From JAZLJD01 sp045617725 (GTDB lineage Bacteria; Bacillota; Clostridia; Lachnospirales; Lachnospiraceae), in assembly GCA_045617725.1 (NCBI GenBank), contig JAZLJD010000061.1, forward strand, positions 1 to 6,699: 6,699 nucleotides of DNA, written 5' to 3'. The translations under genes were made by a program, and so were the position numbers. Below, in pieces: positions 1 through 6,435 of this stretch. The notes under the pieces are model-generated. The model saw nothing but the letters and a program-made list of their open reading frames with translations, was not told the origin of the DNA and ran no database searches. Numbering within the stretch: the first letter of the stretch is position 1; each line of letters opens with the position of its first letter.

Positions 1-490
1 TAAAAGAAAAATCGGCTCCTGCGGGCCGAGCGAGAACAATTTCATATAGAGACGAATTGCGCTCCGCGTTATGCGTTTGAGCAGAATTGTGGAAGCGTAA
101 TCAAGTAAATCGTACGGTTCCTTGGGCCTTAGGGAAACAATTCCATATAGAGACGAATCACATTCCGAGTTATGGTTTTCTAAGTGTTTTGAGTAGTATT
201 TCGGTAAGTGACGCAACCGGCCTCTACGCGCCGTCCGTGTCGCGTATCGGCCTGGCCCGACCATCCGGGTCGGCCGTTGCTGCGTACTCACAAAACACTA
301 AGAAAACCTATAACTCTCCATGAATCGATTCGCCCTATATGAATTGCTTCTCTCCGGCCCGCAGGAGCCGTCTTGTTTCGACAGAACGCTTCCACAATCC
401 ATTATTCAAACGCTTAACTTTCCGCAAATCGATTCGCTCTATATGAATTGCTTTTCGCCCCACGCCTACAGGAGCCGTCTTTTTTATTCC
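1..490. repeat. Large imperfect inverted-repeat element, possible structured RNA or MITE
   Basis: Positions of about 1-205 resemble the reverse complement of about 283-490 along nearly their whole length, giving one long imperfect hairpin centred near 245. Each arm holds two related units, so a core ATTC-(9 to 11 nt)-GAAT mini-hairpin with ATATAG in its loop occurs four times: 39-57 and 140-158 on plus, 328-344 and 432-448 inverted. A GGCTCCTGCGGGCC-like stretch accompanies each copy (near 14, 117, 358 and 466), and GTGGAAGCG lies between the units of both arms (near 90 and inverted near 388). The centre has two smaller hairpins: TACGCG (225-230) with CGCGTA (241-246), and CCGACC (257-262) with GGTCGG (268-273). 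No credible gene lies here; open frames over it have no recognisable domain and read through palindromes. It could be a non-autonomous mobile element, a noncoding RNA or a decayed inverted duplication. The left end may continue outside the window. Confidence 0.7.
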
Positions 491-565
491 TTAAGATGGC
501 GCTGTCTCGGACAAAGGACACCACAACGTGCAGAAGTACGCATCCATGTGCAAAAGGGACCGGCC

Positions 566-593
566 AAAAAAGCGCCGTTTTTTCGAACGCTTT
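566..593 (-). terminator. Second, distal terminator hairpin in the tandem repeat
   Basis: On the minus strand AAAGCGTTCG folds against CGGCGCTTT around an A-rich loop and is followed by a run of T (A at 566-571 on plus). It is the counterpart of the proximal hairpin at 666-693, with a less regular stem and a shorter loop region. It could act as a back-up terminator for read-through from the ABC operon. The T-run partly belongs to the stem, so efficiency is uncertain. Confidence 0.5.
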
Positions 594-656
594 ACCGCTT
601 TCATGTGCTAAAACCCCCGTCCCCCTTGGTCCTCCATGTGCAAAAAGGACCGGACC

Positions 657-693
657 AAAAAAGCAAAAGCGCCCGAGTTGCCTCGAACGCTTT
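657..693 (-). terminator. Rho-independent terminator of the amino acid ABC operon (proximal copy)
   Basis: On the minus strand AAAGCGTTCGAG pairs with CTCGGGCGCTTT around a GCAA loop, a 12-bp stem with two G-U wobbles and a GNRA-type tetraloop. It is followed by GC and then six T residues (657-662 as A on plus). It begins about 42 bases after the solute-binding protein stop codon, so it fits as the main terminator of that operon. The wobbles would be A-C mismatches in a plus-strand transcript, which supports minus-strand function. Confidence 0.7.
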
Positions 694-734
694 ACCGCTT
701 TCATGTGCTAAAAACCCCCGTCCCCACACACAAA

Positions 735-1493
735 TTATTCTGCTGTCATGTACTTGTCGCCCAGAGCGCCGATGCTTCCGTCTGCAAGCATCTTGTCGAT
801 GGTCTTGTTGATCTTCTCAAGAAGCTCCGGATTGTTCTTGTTTACTGCGATACCGTACTCCTCGCCCTCGAATGCGGAAGCGTCCGTAACGATGACAAGA
901 CCCGGGTTATCGGAAACATACTTGGAAGCGGTAGCGGAGTCGATTACAACAGCGTCGCACTTGCCGTTCTTAAGCTCTAAGATACACTCGGTACCCTTCT
1001 TGAAGGACTCGTACTCGTATCCTAAATCGCTGATGCAAATCTCGCCGGTGTAGCCCTGAACAACAGCGGTAAGCTTGTCTGCAAGGTCAGCTGCGCATGT
1101 GATGGAGCTTCCTTCGGGAACGATGATTACCTGGGTAGCTACATAGTAAGGTTTGGAGAAGTTAACTTCCTTCAAACGATCCTCGGTGATGGTCATACCT
1201 GCGATTGCTGCATCGATCTGGCCATTCTTAAGTGCAACAAGAAGGGAGTCGAACTCCATGTTCTCGATGCTTGCGGTCATACCGTTGTCTTTGGCGATCT
1301 GATCTGCAATAGAAACGTCGATACCATCGAACTGGCCGATAACACCGTTCGTGGTTACGAACTCAAAGGGAGGGAACTCAGCATTCGTACCGAATACAAT
1401 AGTACCTTCGGATTTCTCACCGCAGCCTGCGAAGCAAGCAAGCATTGTGGTAGCAGCTACGAAAAGTGCTGCAATTTTGGTTAATTTTCTCAT
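735..1493 (-). CDS. Amino acid ABC transporter substrate-binding lipoprotein
   Basis: This 252-residue protein is the extracellular ligand-capture component of a polar amino acid ABC importer (SBP_bac_3 / PAAT family). The N-terminus MRKLTKIAALFVAATTML is a lipoprotein signal peptide with a FAGC lipobox, so Cys24 is the likely lipidated residue and the mature protein is tethered to the outer face of the membrane. The mature part starts with the family's FGTNAEFPPFEF stretch (34-45). GMTIT followed by EDR (to Arg106) and SKPYY (113-117) are typical; in this family the Arg usually binds the ligand carboxylate, and Asp185 in the VVIDSATA segment the amino group. QGYTGE (146-151) replaces the more common GTTGE form. 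Length is normal. The ATG has AAGGAG eight bases upstream. It is the last gene of the permease-ATPase-SBP operon, 69 bp after the ATPase gene, and tandem terminators follow. The specific amino acid cannot be read from sequence. Confidence 0.95.
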   Translation of the reverse strand: MRKLTKIAALFVAATTMLACFAGCGEKSEGTIVFGTNAEFPPFEFVTTNGVIGQFDGIDVSIADQIAKDNGMTASIENMEFDSLLVALKNGQIDAAIAGMTITEDRLKEVNFSKPYYVATQVIIVPEGSSITCAADLADKLTAVVQGYTGEICISDLGYEYESFKKGTECILELKNGKCDAVVIDSATASKYVSDNPGLVIVTDASAFEGEEYGIAVNKNNPELLEKINKTIDKMLADGSIGALGDKYMTAE

Positions 1494-1562
1494 GATATAT
1501 TCTCCTTTGGAATGTATATGTCTATAGAACCGTTTGTACGGAAATATAGCGAATTGTGTGCC

Positions 1563-2285
1563 TTACAGCACCTTGCTCAAAAAGTCACGCGCACGTTCTG
1601 TCTTCGTTTCCTCGAACACTTCCTTGGGCGTGCCGCTCTCCATAATAACACCCTGATCGATAAAAAGCACGCGGGACGCAACCTCGCGGGCGAAGCCCAT
1701 CTCATGCGTAACGATGACCATGGTCATTCCTTCGCGGGCAAGCTCCTTCATAACATCCAGTACTTCGCCGACCATTTCCGGGTCGAGGGCACTGGTAGGC
1801 TCGTCAAAGAGCATAATCTCGGGATCCATCGCCAGAGCACGTGCAATTGCAACACGTTGTTTTTGGCCTCCGGAGAGGGATGCCGGATATACATAAGCCT
1901 TGTCCTTAAGGCCGACGCGCTCAAGCAGCTCGAGGGCGCGTTTCTCAGCCTCCTCCTTCGGAACCTTCTTGACGAGGGTGGGAGCGAGGGTAATATTGTC
2001 AATTACCTTAAGATGCGGGAATAAGTTGAACTGCTGGAACACCATGCCCATCTTCTGACGAATCCGGTTGATATCGGCGTCGGGGCTGTTAATCAGCTCG
2101 TCATCCACGTAAATCTCGCCTTCGGTAACCTCCTCAAGCAGATTTAAGCAGCGCAAAAAAGTACTCTTGCCGGAGCCGGAGGGTCCGATGATTACGACAA
2201 CCTCGCCCTTCTCGATGTGCTCGTCGATGCCGTTCAAAACTTCCAGCTTGCCAAAATGTTTCTTTAAGTTTTTAACCTTAATCAT
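1563..2285 (-). CDS. Polar amino acid ABC transporter ATP-binding protein (GlnQ/HisP type)
   Basis: A 240-residue cytoplasmic ATPase that powers the importer formed with the adjacent permease and binding lipoprotein. All nucleotide-binding motifs are intact and in order: Walker A GPSGSGKST (34-42), Q-loop VFQQFNLFPH (82-91), ABC signature LSGGQ (137-141), Walker B IMLFDEP (157-163) with catalytic Glu162, D-loop SALD (165-168) and H-loop His194. The FQQFNLFPH and LFDEPTSALDPE forms are typical of the amino acid (GlnQ/HisP/ArtP) subgroup, and the length matches. The ATG is preceded by AGGAGGAG (2291-2298), which overlaps the stop codon of the permease gene, so the two genes are tightly coupled with an 11-bp gap. 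Nothing looks damaged. A specific gene symbol is not given because the substrate is not known. Confidence 0.96.
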   Translation of the reverse strand: MIKVKNLKKHFGKLEVLNGIDEHIEKGEVVVIIGPSGSGKSTFLRCLNLLEEVTEGEIYVDDELINSPDADINRIRQKMGMVFQQFNLFPHLKVIDNITLAPTLVKKVPKEEAEKRALELLERVGLKDKAYVYPASLSGGQKQRVAIARALAMDPEIMLFDEPTSALDPEMVGEVLDVMKELAREGMTMVIVTHEMGFAREVASRVLFIDQGVIMESGTPKEVFEETKTERARDFLSKVL

Positions 2286-2296
2286 ACGCTCTCCTC

Positions 2297-3025
2297 CTAT
2301 CTGACTTCCGACTTGCGGAGAAGTTTCTCGATGTATCCGAGGCCGATACTTAAGATTTTAACCAGCACATAATAAATAACGGCAGTTCCGAACATGGGCA
2401 TGTAAGCCTTGAAGGAATCGGATTTTATAAGGTCGCCCGCCTTCTGGATATCAACAAGGCCGACGTAACCGACAATGGCCGTCTCCTTGATGAGGACGAT
2501 AAACTCGTTGCAGAGTGCGGGAAAAATATTCTTAAGTGCCTGCGGAATTACGATACGCATCATGGTCTGGCGTGCATTCAGTCCCAGCGACCTTCCGGCT
2601 TCGGTCTGGCCACGGTCAACCGACTGGATTCCGGCTCGGAATATCTCCGATACGTAAGCACCGGAATTGATGCCAAAAGCAATCGACGCAATCACCCACT
2701 TCGGCCAGCGAATCGACGCAAAGATAACGAAATAGATAATCATGAGCTGCGTAACCGACGGTGTTCCGCGGATTACATCCGTGTACACGACGGCAATGCC
2801 GTGCAGGAATTTGTTTTTGCTCATGTTGCACAGTGCAACCAAAAGGCCCAGAACAATTCCGAGCGCCACCGCTACCAGCGATACCTTAATGGTTACGCCG
2901 ATACCGTCAAGCAGGAACGTGTAACGATCCTTGTAAATGAAGCATTCATAAAAATCATTTTTGAACTTGTCAATGAAGTTTAAAAACCAGTTGCTTCCTT
3001 CGGTAATCTCCAATGCTAATGTCAT
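2297..3025 (-). CDS. Polar amino acid ABC transporter permease
   Basis: The membrane-spanning subunit of the same importer, 242 residues from the chosen ATG at 3025. Hydrophobic segments are visible at about 38-66, 92-125, 165-192 and 211-230. The conserved IRGTP (85-89) followed by QL (93-94) and the cytoplasmic EAA loop starting EAGRSLGLNARQTMMRI (142-158) mark it as a HisM/GlnP-type permease; the EAA loop docks onto the ATPase. The frame stays open upstream to 3148, but the extra residues do not resemble the family and that start would be GTG. An in-frame ATG at 3070 has no ribosome binding site. The start at 3025 is preceded by GGTGGGG, a modest site. A soluble stretch of about 35 residues precedes the first helix. 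As first gene of its operon, it follows a 216-bp regulatory gap. Confidence 0.93.
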   Translation of the reverse strand: MTLALEITEGSNWFLNFIDKFKNDFYECFIYKDRYTFLLDGIGVTIKVSLVAVALGIVLGLLVALCNMSKNKFLHGIAVVYTDVIRGTPSVTQLMIIYFVIFASIRWPKWVIASIAFGINSGAYVSEIFRAGIQSVDRGQTEAGRSLGLNARQTMMRIVIPQALKNIFPALCNEFIVLIKETAIVGYVGLVDIQKAGDLIKSDSFKAYMPMFGTAVIYYVLVKILSIGLGYIEKLLRKSEVR

Positions 3026-3241
3026 AAGTACCCCACCACACCGTATAATCAACAGAAATAAAATAACCATGGTTACAGACCGGTGCCCTCTGTCTCCCAC
3101 GGTTGTGTCACTGCTACACACAAAATACGCATCGTTCAATAAAAACACTGAACAATGCGTATTTTATTACATAACGAGTGAATATTCAAGGCATATATGC
3201 ACTTTCTATAACATTTGATGCATAAACACGGTTATAGCAAG
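3026..3241 (-). promoter_or_regulatory. Intergenic control region between CE15 hydrolase and ABC operon
   Basis: This 216-bp gap separates two same-strand operons. On the minus strand a plausible vegetative promoter is TTGAAT (3184-3189), 17 bp, TAAAAT (3161-3166), which would give an untranslated leader of about 130 bases before the permease ATG. A 17-bp inverted repeat (3122-3165) overlaps the -10 box and the start point. A second small inverted repeat, TTGTGT (3103-3108) with ACACAA (3118-3123), follows. No conserved riboswitch or T-box core was recognised in the leader. Promoter use is inferred from the box match only. Confidence 0.5.
3122..3165 (-). terminator. 17-bp inverted repeat: terminator, operator or 5' leader hairpin
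   Basis: Arms 3122-3138 and 3149-3165 pair over 17 positions around a 10-base loop. The only non-Watson-Crick position (3133 with 3154) is C-A on plus but G-U on minus, so a minus-strand transcript folds fully. The base of the stem is AAAATACGC against GCGTATTTT, as in many bidirectional intrinsic terminators, and it lies about 76 bases past the CE15 gene. However, it also overlaps the -10 box of a candidate promoter for the ABC operon, so a repressor operator or a 5' stabilising hairpin is equally possible. There is no long T-run beyond the stem. Confidence 0.5.
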
Positions 3242-4363
3242 CTATTCCTGCCCGGCAAATACGCAGGTATGAAGTGCTTTAAGTGCCTCGTCCTTTCTAT
3301 CGGAAAAAGCACGTGCAGCATCCGTATCCTGCCCTGTCATATATTCAAAGTAAGGGAACAGCTTCGCAAGGTCCTCATCGAGCACCGCATGTCCCTCCTT
3401 ATGGAAATTAAGCACGAAGTGATCGGAAAGTCCAAGCTCGTCGTATGTCTTTAGGGCTTCCTTATAGCACTCCCACATGGAAGGTGCATTAACCCAGTCC
3501 TCGCTCGTGCAGGCCGCAATAACGAAGTAGAAGTTACGCTCCGAAGCACCGAGTGCCGCCAGCTCGTACTGGTCAAACGGAATCTCCTCGGGCGTCTTGT
3601 AGGAAAGGAACCGGTCGGTAAACCAGCCGCGTTCCGCCTCAGACTGTAGGCAGCTCAAAGGTTCGTTCTGTCCGTAGGTATATTCCTTCGAAGCCCCCAC
3701 GGCCGTTAAATCGTATGTCTTGCCCTCGGACATGTACTTGTAAAGTGCCAGGCCGCCGGCTCCGGAACAGGCAGGTGCCACGAGGCGGAATCGCTTCTCG
3801 AAAGCGCCGCATACGGCTGTTGCCTTGCCCCAGCGGGAAACGCCGGTCACGATGGAAAGCTCCGGATTCAGATTGAGTTCCCGTCCGAGTCCTGCTGCCA
3901 CGGCATCCAGAACCTTCGAAGCGCCCCAGGCCCAGGCCATCAGAACGCCGGTCTGACTCTCCGGCTCGCTCGTATAAGGATAAAGGTCATAAAAGCTGCC
4001 CTTGTGTTCCATATTATCGCTTGCAATGAAGCCCGCATTCATCACGAACATTGCATATCCGTGCTCTAATGCGTACTGTCTTGCAGGAAGATCGTGCATG
4101 CTCACGATGAAGGGATAGCCGCCCGCGGGCGCCGGTGTCTTCGGTAAAAACACAGGAAGCTCCCAGGTTGCGGTTCGTCCGTTCACGCTTGCGTGCAGAA
4201 TAAGGTTCATAGCTTCGGGTTCCTCTTTGTCCCCGAAAAAGGAACAGATTCGTGCGCCCTCCGCCTTAAGTTCGTAAGTGATTTGTTCCCCCTCGTGCCA
4301 AAAACCATACATCTCGGTTTCATAGGTACGTCGCATCACATCAAAATGTGCTTCTCTCATCAT
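3242..4363 (-). CDS. CE15 glucuronoyl esterase-like alpha/beta hydrolase, cytoplasmic
   Basis: This 373-residue protein looks like a carbohydrate esterase family 15 member; the family's known enzymes cleave ester bonds between lignin alcohols and glucuronic acid side chains of xylan. Numbered from the ATG at 4363, the nucleophile elbow is GVSRWGK with Ser176, in the family's G-x-S-R-x-G-K pattern. It is followed by ACSGAGG (198-204), the segment that bears the acidic residue in many CE15 enzymes but has Cys here. TSEDWVNAPSMWECY (286-300) matches the family's EDxWANP region, and His325 in GHAV is the probable catalytic histidine. Unlike most characterised CE15 enzymes it has no signal peptide, so it probably acts inside the cell on imported sugars or another ester. 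The frame opens at a GTG (4384) with poor spacing; ATG 4363 follows AAAGGAT and is preferred, and a second ATG follows directly. It sits 35 bp after the asparaginase-like gene. Family fairly sure, substrate unknown. Confidence 0.82.
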   Translation of the reverse strand: MMREAHFDVMRRTYETEMYGFWHEGEQITYELKAEGARICSFFGDKEEPEAMNLILHASVNGRTATWELPVFLPKTPAPAGGYPFIVSMHDLPARQYALEHGYAMFVMNAGFIASDNMEHKGSFYDLYPYTSEPESQTGVLMAWAWGASKVLDAVAAGLGRELNLNPELSIVTGVSRWGKATAVCGAFEKRFRLVAPACSGAGGLALYKYMSEGKTYDLTAVGASKEYTYGQNEPLSCLQSEAERGWFTDRFLSYKTPEEIPFDQYELAALGASERNFYFVIAACTSEDWVNAPSMWECYKEALKTYDELGLSDHFVLNFHKEGHAVLDEDLAKLFPYFEYMTGQDTDAARAFSDRKDEALKALHTCVFAGQE

Positions 4364-4398
4364 AGTTTCATCCTTTCTTGCCACACCCCTGTTTACAG

Positions 4399-5400
4399 TC
4401 AGATGAAATCCTCACCGGTAGACTTAAACATGTATTCCATGACATCGAGGTCATTGGAAAGAAGAAGCCAAAGCTTGCAGTACTGTGCGATACCGGCGCA
4501 GTTCGGAAGAGGAATAATGCCTTCCTTGCGGTACATCTCCACGGTCTCGTATTCGGCTTCATAGGAATTAAGTCCGGTTAAGAAAATCGGGATATTCCGC
4601 CTTTGTGCTTCCCCGGCGAAATTCACTAAGTCCTCGCTGATGCAAATGGTACCGGAGTGGAAGCTCTCGTGCAGGATTGCACGGGTCGACTCGGGAATCT
4701 CCGGATACGCCATGCCGGGATACGGGAATACACGCAGGATCGCCGTTGAGAAATCCTCAAGCTTCACCGCCTTATAGTCGGGGAATATGATGTTATTTTC
4801 TTCCGAAGGCTTATAGTCCGGATTGGATACATACTCACCATCCACGTACTTGCAGTACCACTTGTCGAGTACGGAATATACATTGTCCGAAACAGGAATC
4901 ATGGACTGGAGACGGGTTCCTCTGTGAATCGTGGGAACATCGCCTGCGTTGCAGTAGGAAAGGAACACGCCCTTGCCTCTGTGCTCGCGGATAAAGTCCA
5001 CGGCAGCAAGGAAGTTCACAGGTCCGTTGCTGCGAGGGTCGTCAAGGACATAATTCGAGGACACCAAAACGATTGGAACGGATGCATTCGCAAAAACGTA
5101 ATCCAGCACCGCAGCGGAATACTGCTGTGTATCGGTACCGTGCGTAACGATGATACCGTCGTAGATTCCCTTGGCAAGTTCATCTCCGATTGCCAGAATC
5201 AGCTTGCGAAGATGCTCGGCCATCAGGTTCTCGCTCAATATGGTATACGGTTCCGTGGTGTCAAAAATGATATCACGACCATGATTTTTTCTGTATTGCT
5301 GAATAAGAGTATAATTTACTTCGTTGTCGGTGGAGATGGTTCCGCCATCATTGACTTTGGATCCGATTGTTCCTCCGGTGAAAATTGTACAAATTCTCAT
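4399..5400 (-). CDS. Asparaginase-family protein, catalytic lysine apparently missing
   Basis: A 333-residue cytoplasmic protein of the bacterial L-asparaginase / glutaminase family, whose members normally hydrolyse asparagine to aspartate and ammonia. The N-terminal signature FTGGTIGS (7-14) supplies the nucleophile Thr11, and the second signature IVTHGTDT (84-91) supplies Thr89 and Asp90. The family normally has a catalytic Lys about 70 residues later. Here no Lys occurs between 144 and 179, and the local sequence HRGTRLQSM (159-167) places Arg163 or Gln165 at or near that site. The C-terminal domain contains the usual GLNSYEAEYETVEMY-like helix and KLWLLLSND. No signal peptide, so it is not the periplasmic type. 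The ATG has AAGGAGGAG just upstream, overlapping the end of the TIR-V4R gene with only 2 bp between stop and start. It could be a slow or altered-specificity amidohydrolase, or a binding protein. Family certain, activity uncertain. Confidence 0.9.
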   Translation of the reverse strand: MRICTIFTGGTIGSKVNDGGTISTDNEVNYTLIQQYRKNHGRDIIFDTTEPYTILSENLMAEHLRKLILAIGDELAKGIYDGIIVTHGTDTQQYSAAVLDYVFANASVPIVLVSSNYVLDDPRSNGPVNFLAAVDFIREHRGKGVFLSYCNAGDVPTIHRGTRLQSMIPVSDNVYSVLDKWYCKYVDGEYVSNPDYKPSEENNIIFPDYKAVKLEDFSTAILRVFPYPGMAYPEIPESTRAILHESFHSGTICISEDLVNFAGEAQRRNIPIFLTGLNSYEAEYETVEMYRKEGIIPLPNCAGIAQYCKLWLLLSNDLDVMEYMFKSTGEDFI

Positions 5401-5402
5401 TT

Positions 5403-6431
5403 TTACTCCTCCTTCAATCTTATGCTAAACACGCAGGCACTCTTCAGACGATTCTTCATCGGACACTCCACGCACTCGAGTTCTACGGGAATGCCCTCAA
5501 GCAGTGCTTCGATCACGCCCTCGCAATAGCCCATCATAAAGGCACAGGTCTTGCAGTGATTCTTTTTGTCGACGGCAAAGTTCTCGGAAATACGGAGCTT
5601 GCCTTCCAGCGTGCCTTCATTCTCGTCAATCGTTACGTCGATGCTGAACTTGCCCCAACCAACCTTGGAATCAAATTCGCACCACTTTCGAAGCTTGGCT
5701 TCTATGGGAGCATCGGCATTGCGCCATTGTTCATTCATTCGCTCGCCAAATCCATGACCTCCTTCGTATCCGGCGTCGTGGAAAATCTGGAACGAACTCT
5801 CCTCATCCACCTTCTCCGTAACGTTTTTGTAGATGGTGGAAAGCAGATTTAATAATGTATCGGAACGGAAGCTGACGTTACGCTGATGATCCTCGGGATT
5901 AATCATAACGCCGCGATCCGGCTTGTATTCGAAAATTGTTTTTTGGCTTCCCTGGTCCTCCGGGCTCGGAGCAATCGAAGGGGTGCTCTTAAAGCTCAGG
6001 TTCGGGTCAATCGTTTCAAGAAGCTTCGGGAAATAGGTCGAAACGGCGTCCGGGAAAGCATTGATCCATTGCTTGCGGCCCAGATAGTAGCGGAACTCGT
6101 CGTTCAGCTCGCAATCCTCCACAAAGAACGGTATTATCTTTTTCTTTTTGCCAAAAAGAACGTCGACCTCGTTCATGACGTGCTCGCTGTCATTAATGGC
6201 ATTGCTGGTCACAAGTACGGCAGCATCACATTTATTCATGGCCTGGGTCAGGCTGGCTGCATACGCCTTACCGGGATCGATGTCTCGGGGCGCAATGAAG
6301 CAATGTAAGCCACTCTTCTCAAGGTAATCGACGATTTCATAGGCGATTCCGCGGTCGCATTGCGTGTAGCTTACAAAGACCATCTTAACGTCCATTTCTC
6401 TGTTAATCCGGCTGATATCATTCTCTACCAT
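5403..6431 (-). CDS. TIR domain - V4R domain fusion protein
   Basis: A 342-residue soluble protein with two domains. Residues about 16-135 form a bacterial TIR domain: MVFVSYTQCDRGIAYE (17-32) is box 1, IAPRDIDPGKAYAASLTQA (46-64) is the BB-loop region, and HVMNEV (84-89) carries Glu88 at the position of the catalytic glutamate in NAD-cleaving TIR enzymes. IIPFFVED (99-106) and YYLGRKQW (115-122) are typical of the Clostridia TIR_2 type. A low-complexity linker with SPED and GSQ follows. Residues about 183-339 look like a V4R small-molecule-binding domain, with FHDAGYEGGHGFGERM, a GYCEGVIEALL helix and cysteines at 293, 296, 303, 320, 323 and 333 that could hold a metal. The frame opens at TTG 6452; ATG 6431 is preferred because GCGGGGAT lies just upstream. 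That site comes from the end of the preceding repeat. No transmembrane segment. It could be a sensor-triggered NADase or a signalling adaptor; neither is proven. Confidence 0.88.
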   Translation of the reverse strand: MVENDISRINREMDVKMVFVSYTQCDRGIAYEIVDYLEKSGLHCFIAPRDIDPGKAYAASLTQAMNKCDAAVLVTSNAINDSEHVMNEVDVLFGKKKKIIPFFVEDCELNDEFRYYLGRKQWINAFPDAVSTYFPKLLETIDPNLSFKSTPSIAPSPEDQGSQKTIFEYKPDRGVMINPEDHQRNVSFRSDTLLNLLSTIYKNVTEKVDEESSFQIFHDAGYEGGHGFGERMNEQWRNADAPIEAKLRKWCEFDSKVGWGKFSIDVTIDENEGTLEGKLRISENFAVDKKNHCKTCAFMMGYCEGVIEALLEGIPVELECVECPMKNRLKSACVFSIRLKEE

Positions 6432-6435
6432 AATA

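Larger units (their letters stand above)
543..725 (-). repeat. Two tandem terminator-like repeats (543-625 and 633-725)
   Basis: Two direct copies of 83 and 93 bp share the plus-strand start TCCATGTGCAAAA, a middle CGAACGCTTTACCGC, a CATGTGCTAAAA box and an end with CCCCCGTCCCC. Each holds a hairpin that is best formed on the minus strand and is followed there by T residues. The copies differ mostly inside the hairpin loops and in the 10 extra bases of the second copy. They lie just behind the stop codon of the solute-binding protein gene, in the correct orientation to end that operon. Between this repeat and the left inverted repeat, 491-542 shows nothing recognisable. Similar GC-flanked palindromic repeats are common intergenic elements in Clostridia; the family cannot be named from this sequence alone. 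Confidence 0.75.

Noticed and set aside
1..490. Known large RNA such as OLE or HEARO
   Set aside because: Size and complexity would allow it, but no conserved motif of these families could be confirmed by eye, and no IS605-type gene is seen nearby.
543..725. CRISPR array
   Set aside because: There are only two copies, they are 83-93 bp with no spacers of regular size, and they contain terminator-like hairpins.
87..811. Overlapping plus-strand reading frames in the left region (87-323, 320-811, 448-711)
   Set aside because: Their translations have no recognisable domain, run through palindromic repeats that repeat in the protein, and lack consistent ribosome binding sites. They are better explained by the repeat elements.
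3026..3121. Riboswitch or T-box leader upstream of the amino acid transporter
   Set aside because: No T-box core or known aptamer consensus was recognised, and only simple inverted repeats can be seen.
2297..3148. Longer permease start at 3148 or 3070
   Set aside because: The upstream start is GTG, the added residues do not resemble permeases, they would cover the promoter and inverted-repeat region, and no ribosome binding site precedes either position.
5403..6431. Assignment to Thoeris or another named TIR defence system
   Set aside because: No ThsA-like NAD-consuming partner, Argonaute or SIR2 gene is visible next to it, and the V4R fusion differs from the known effectors.
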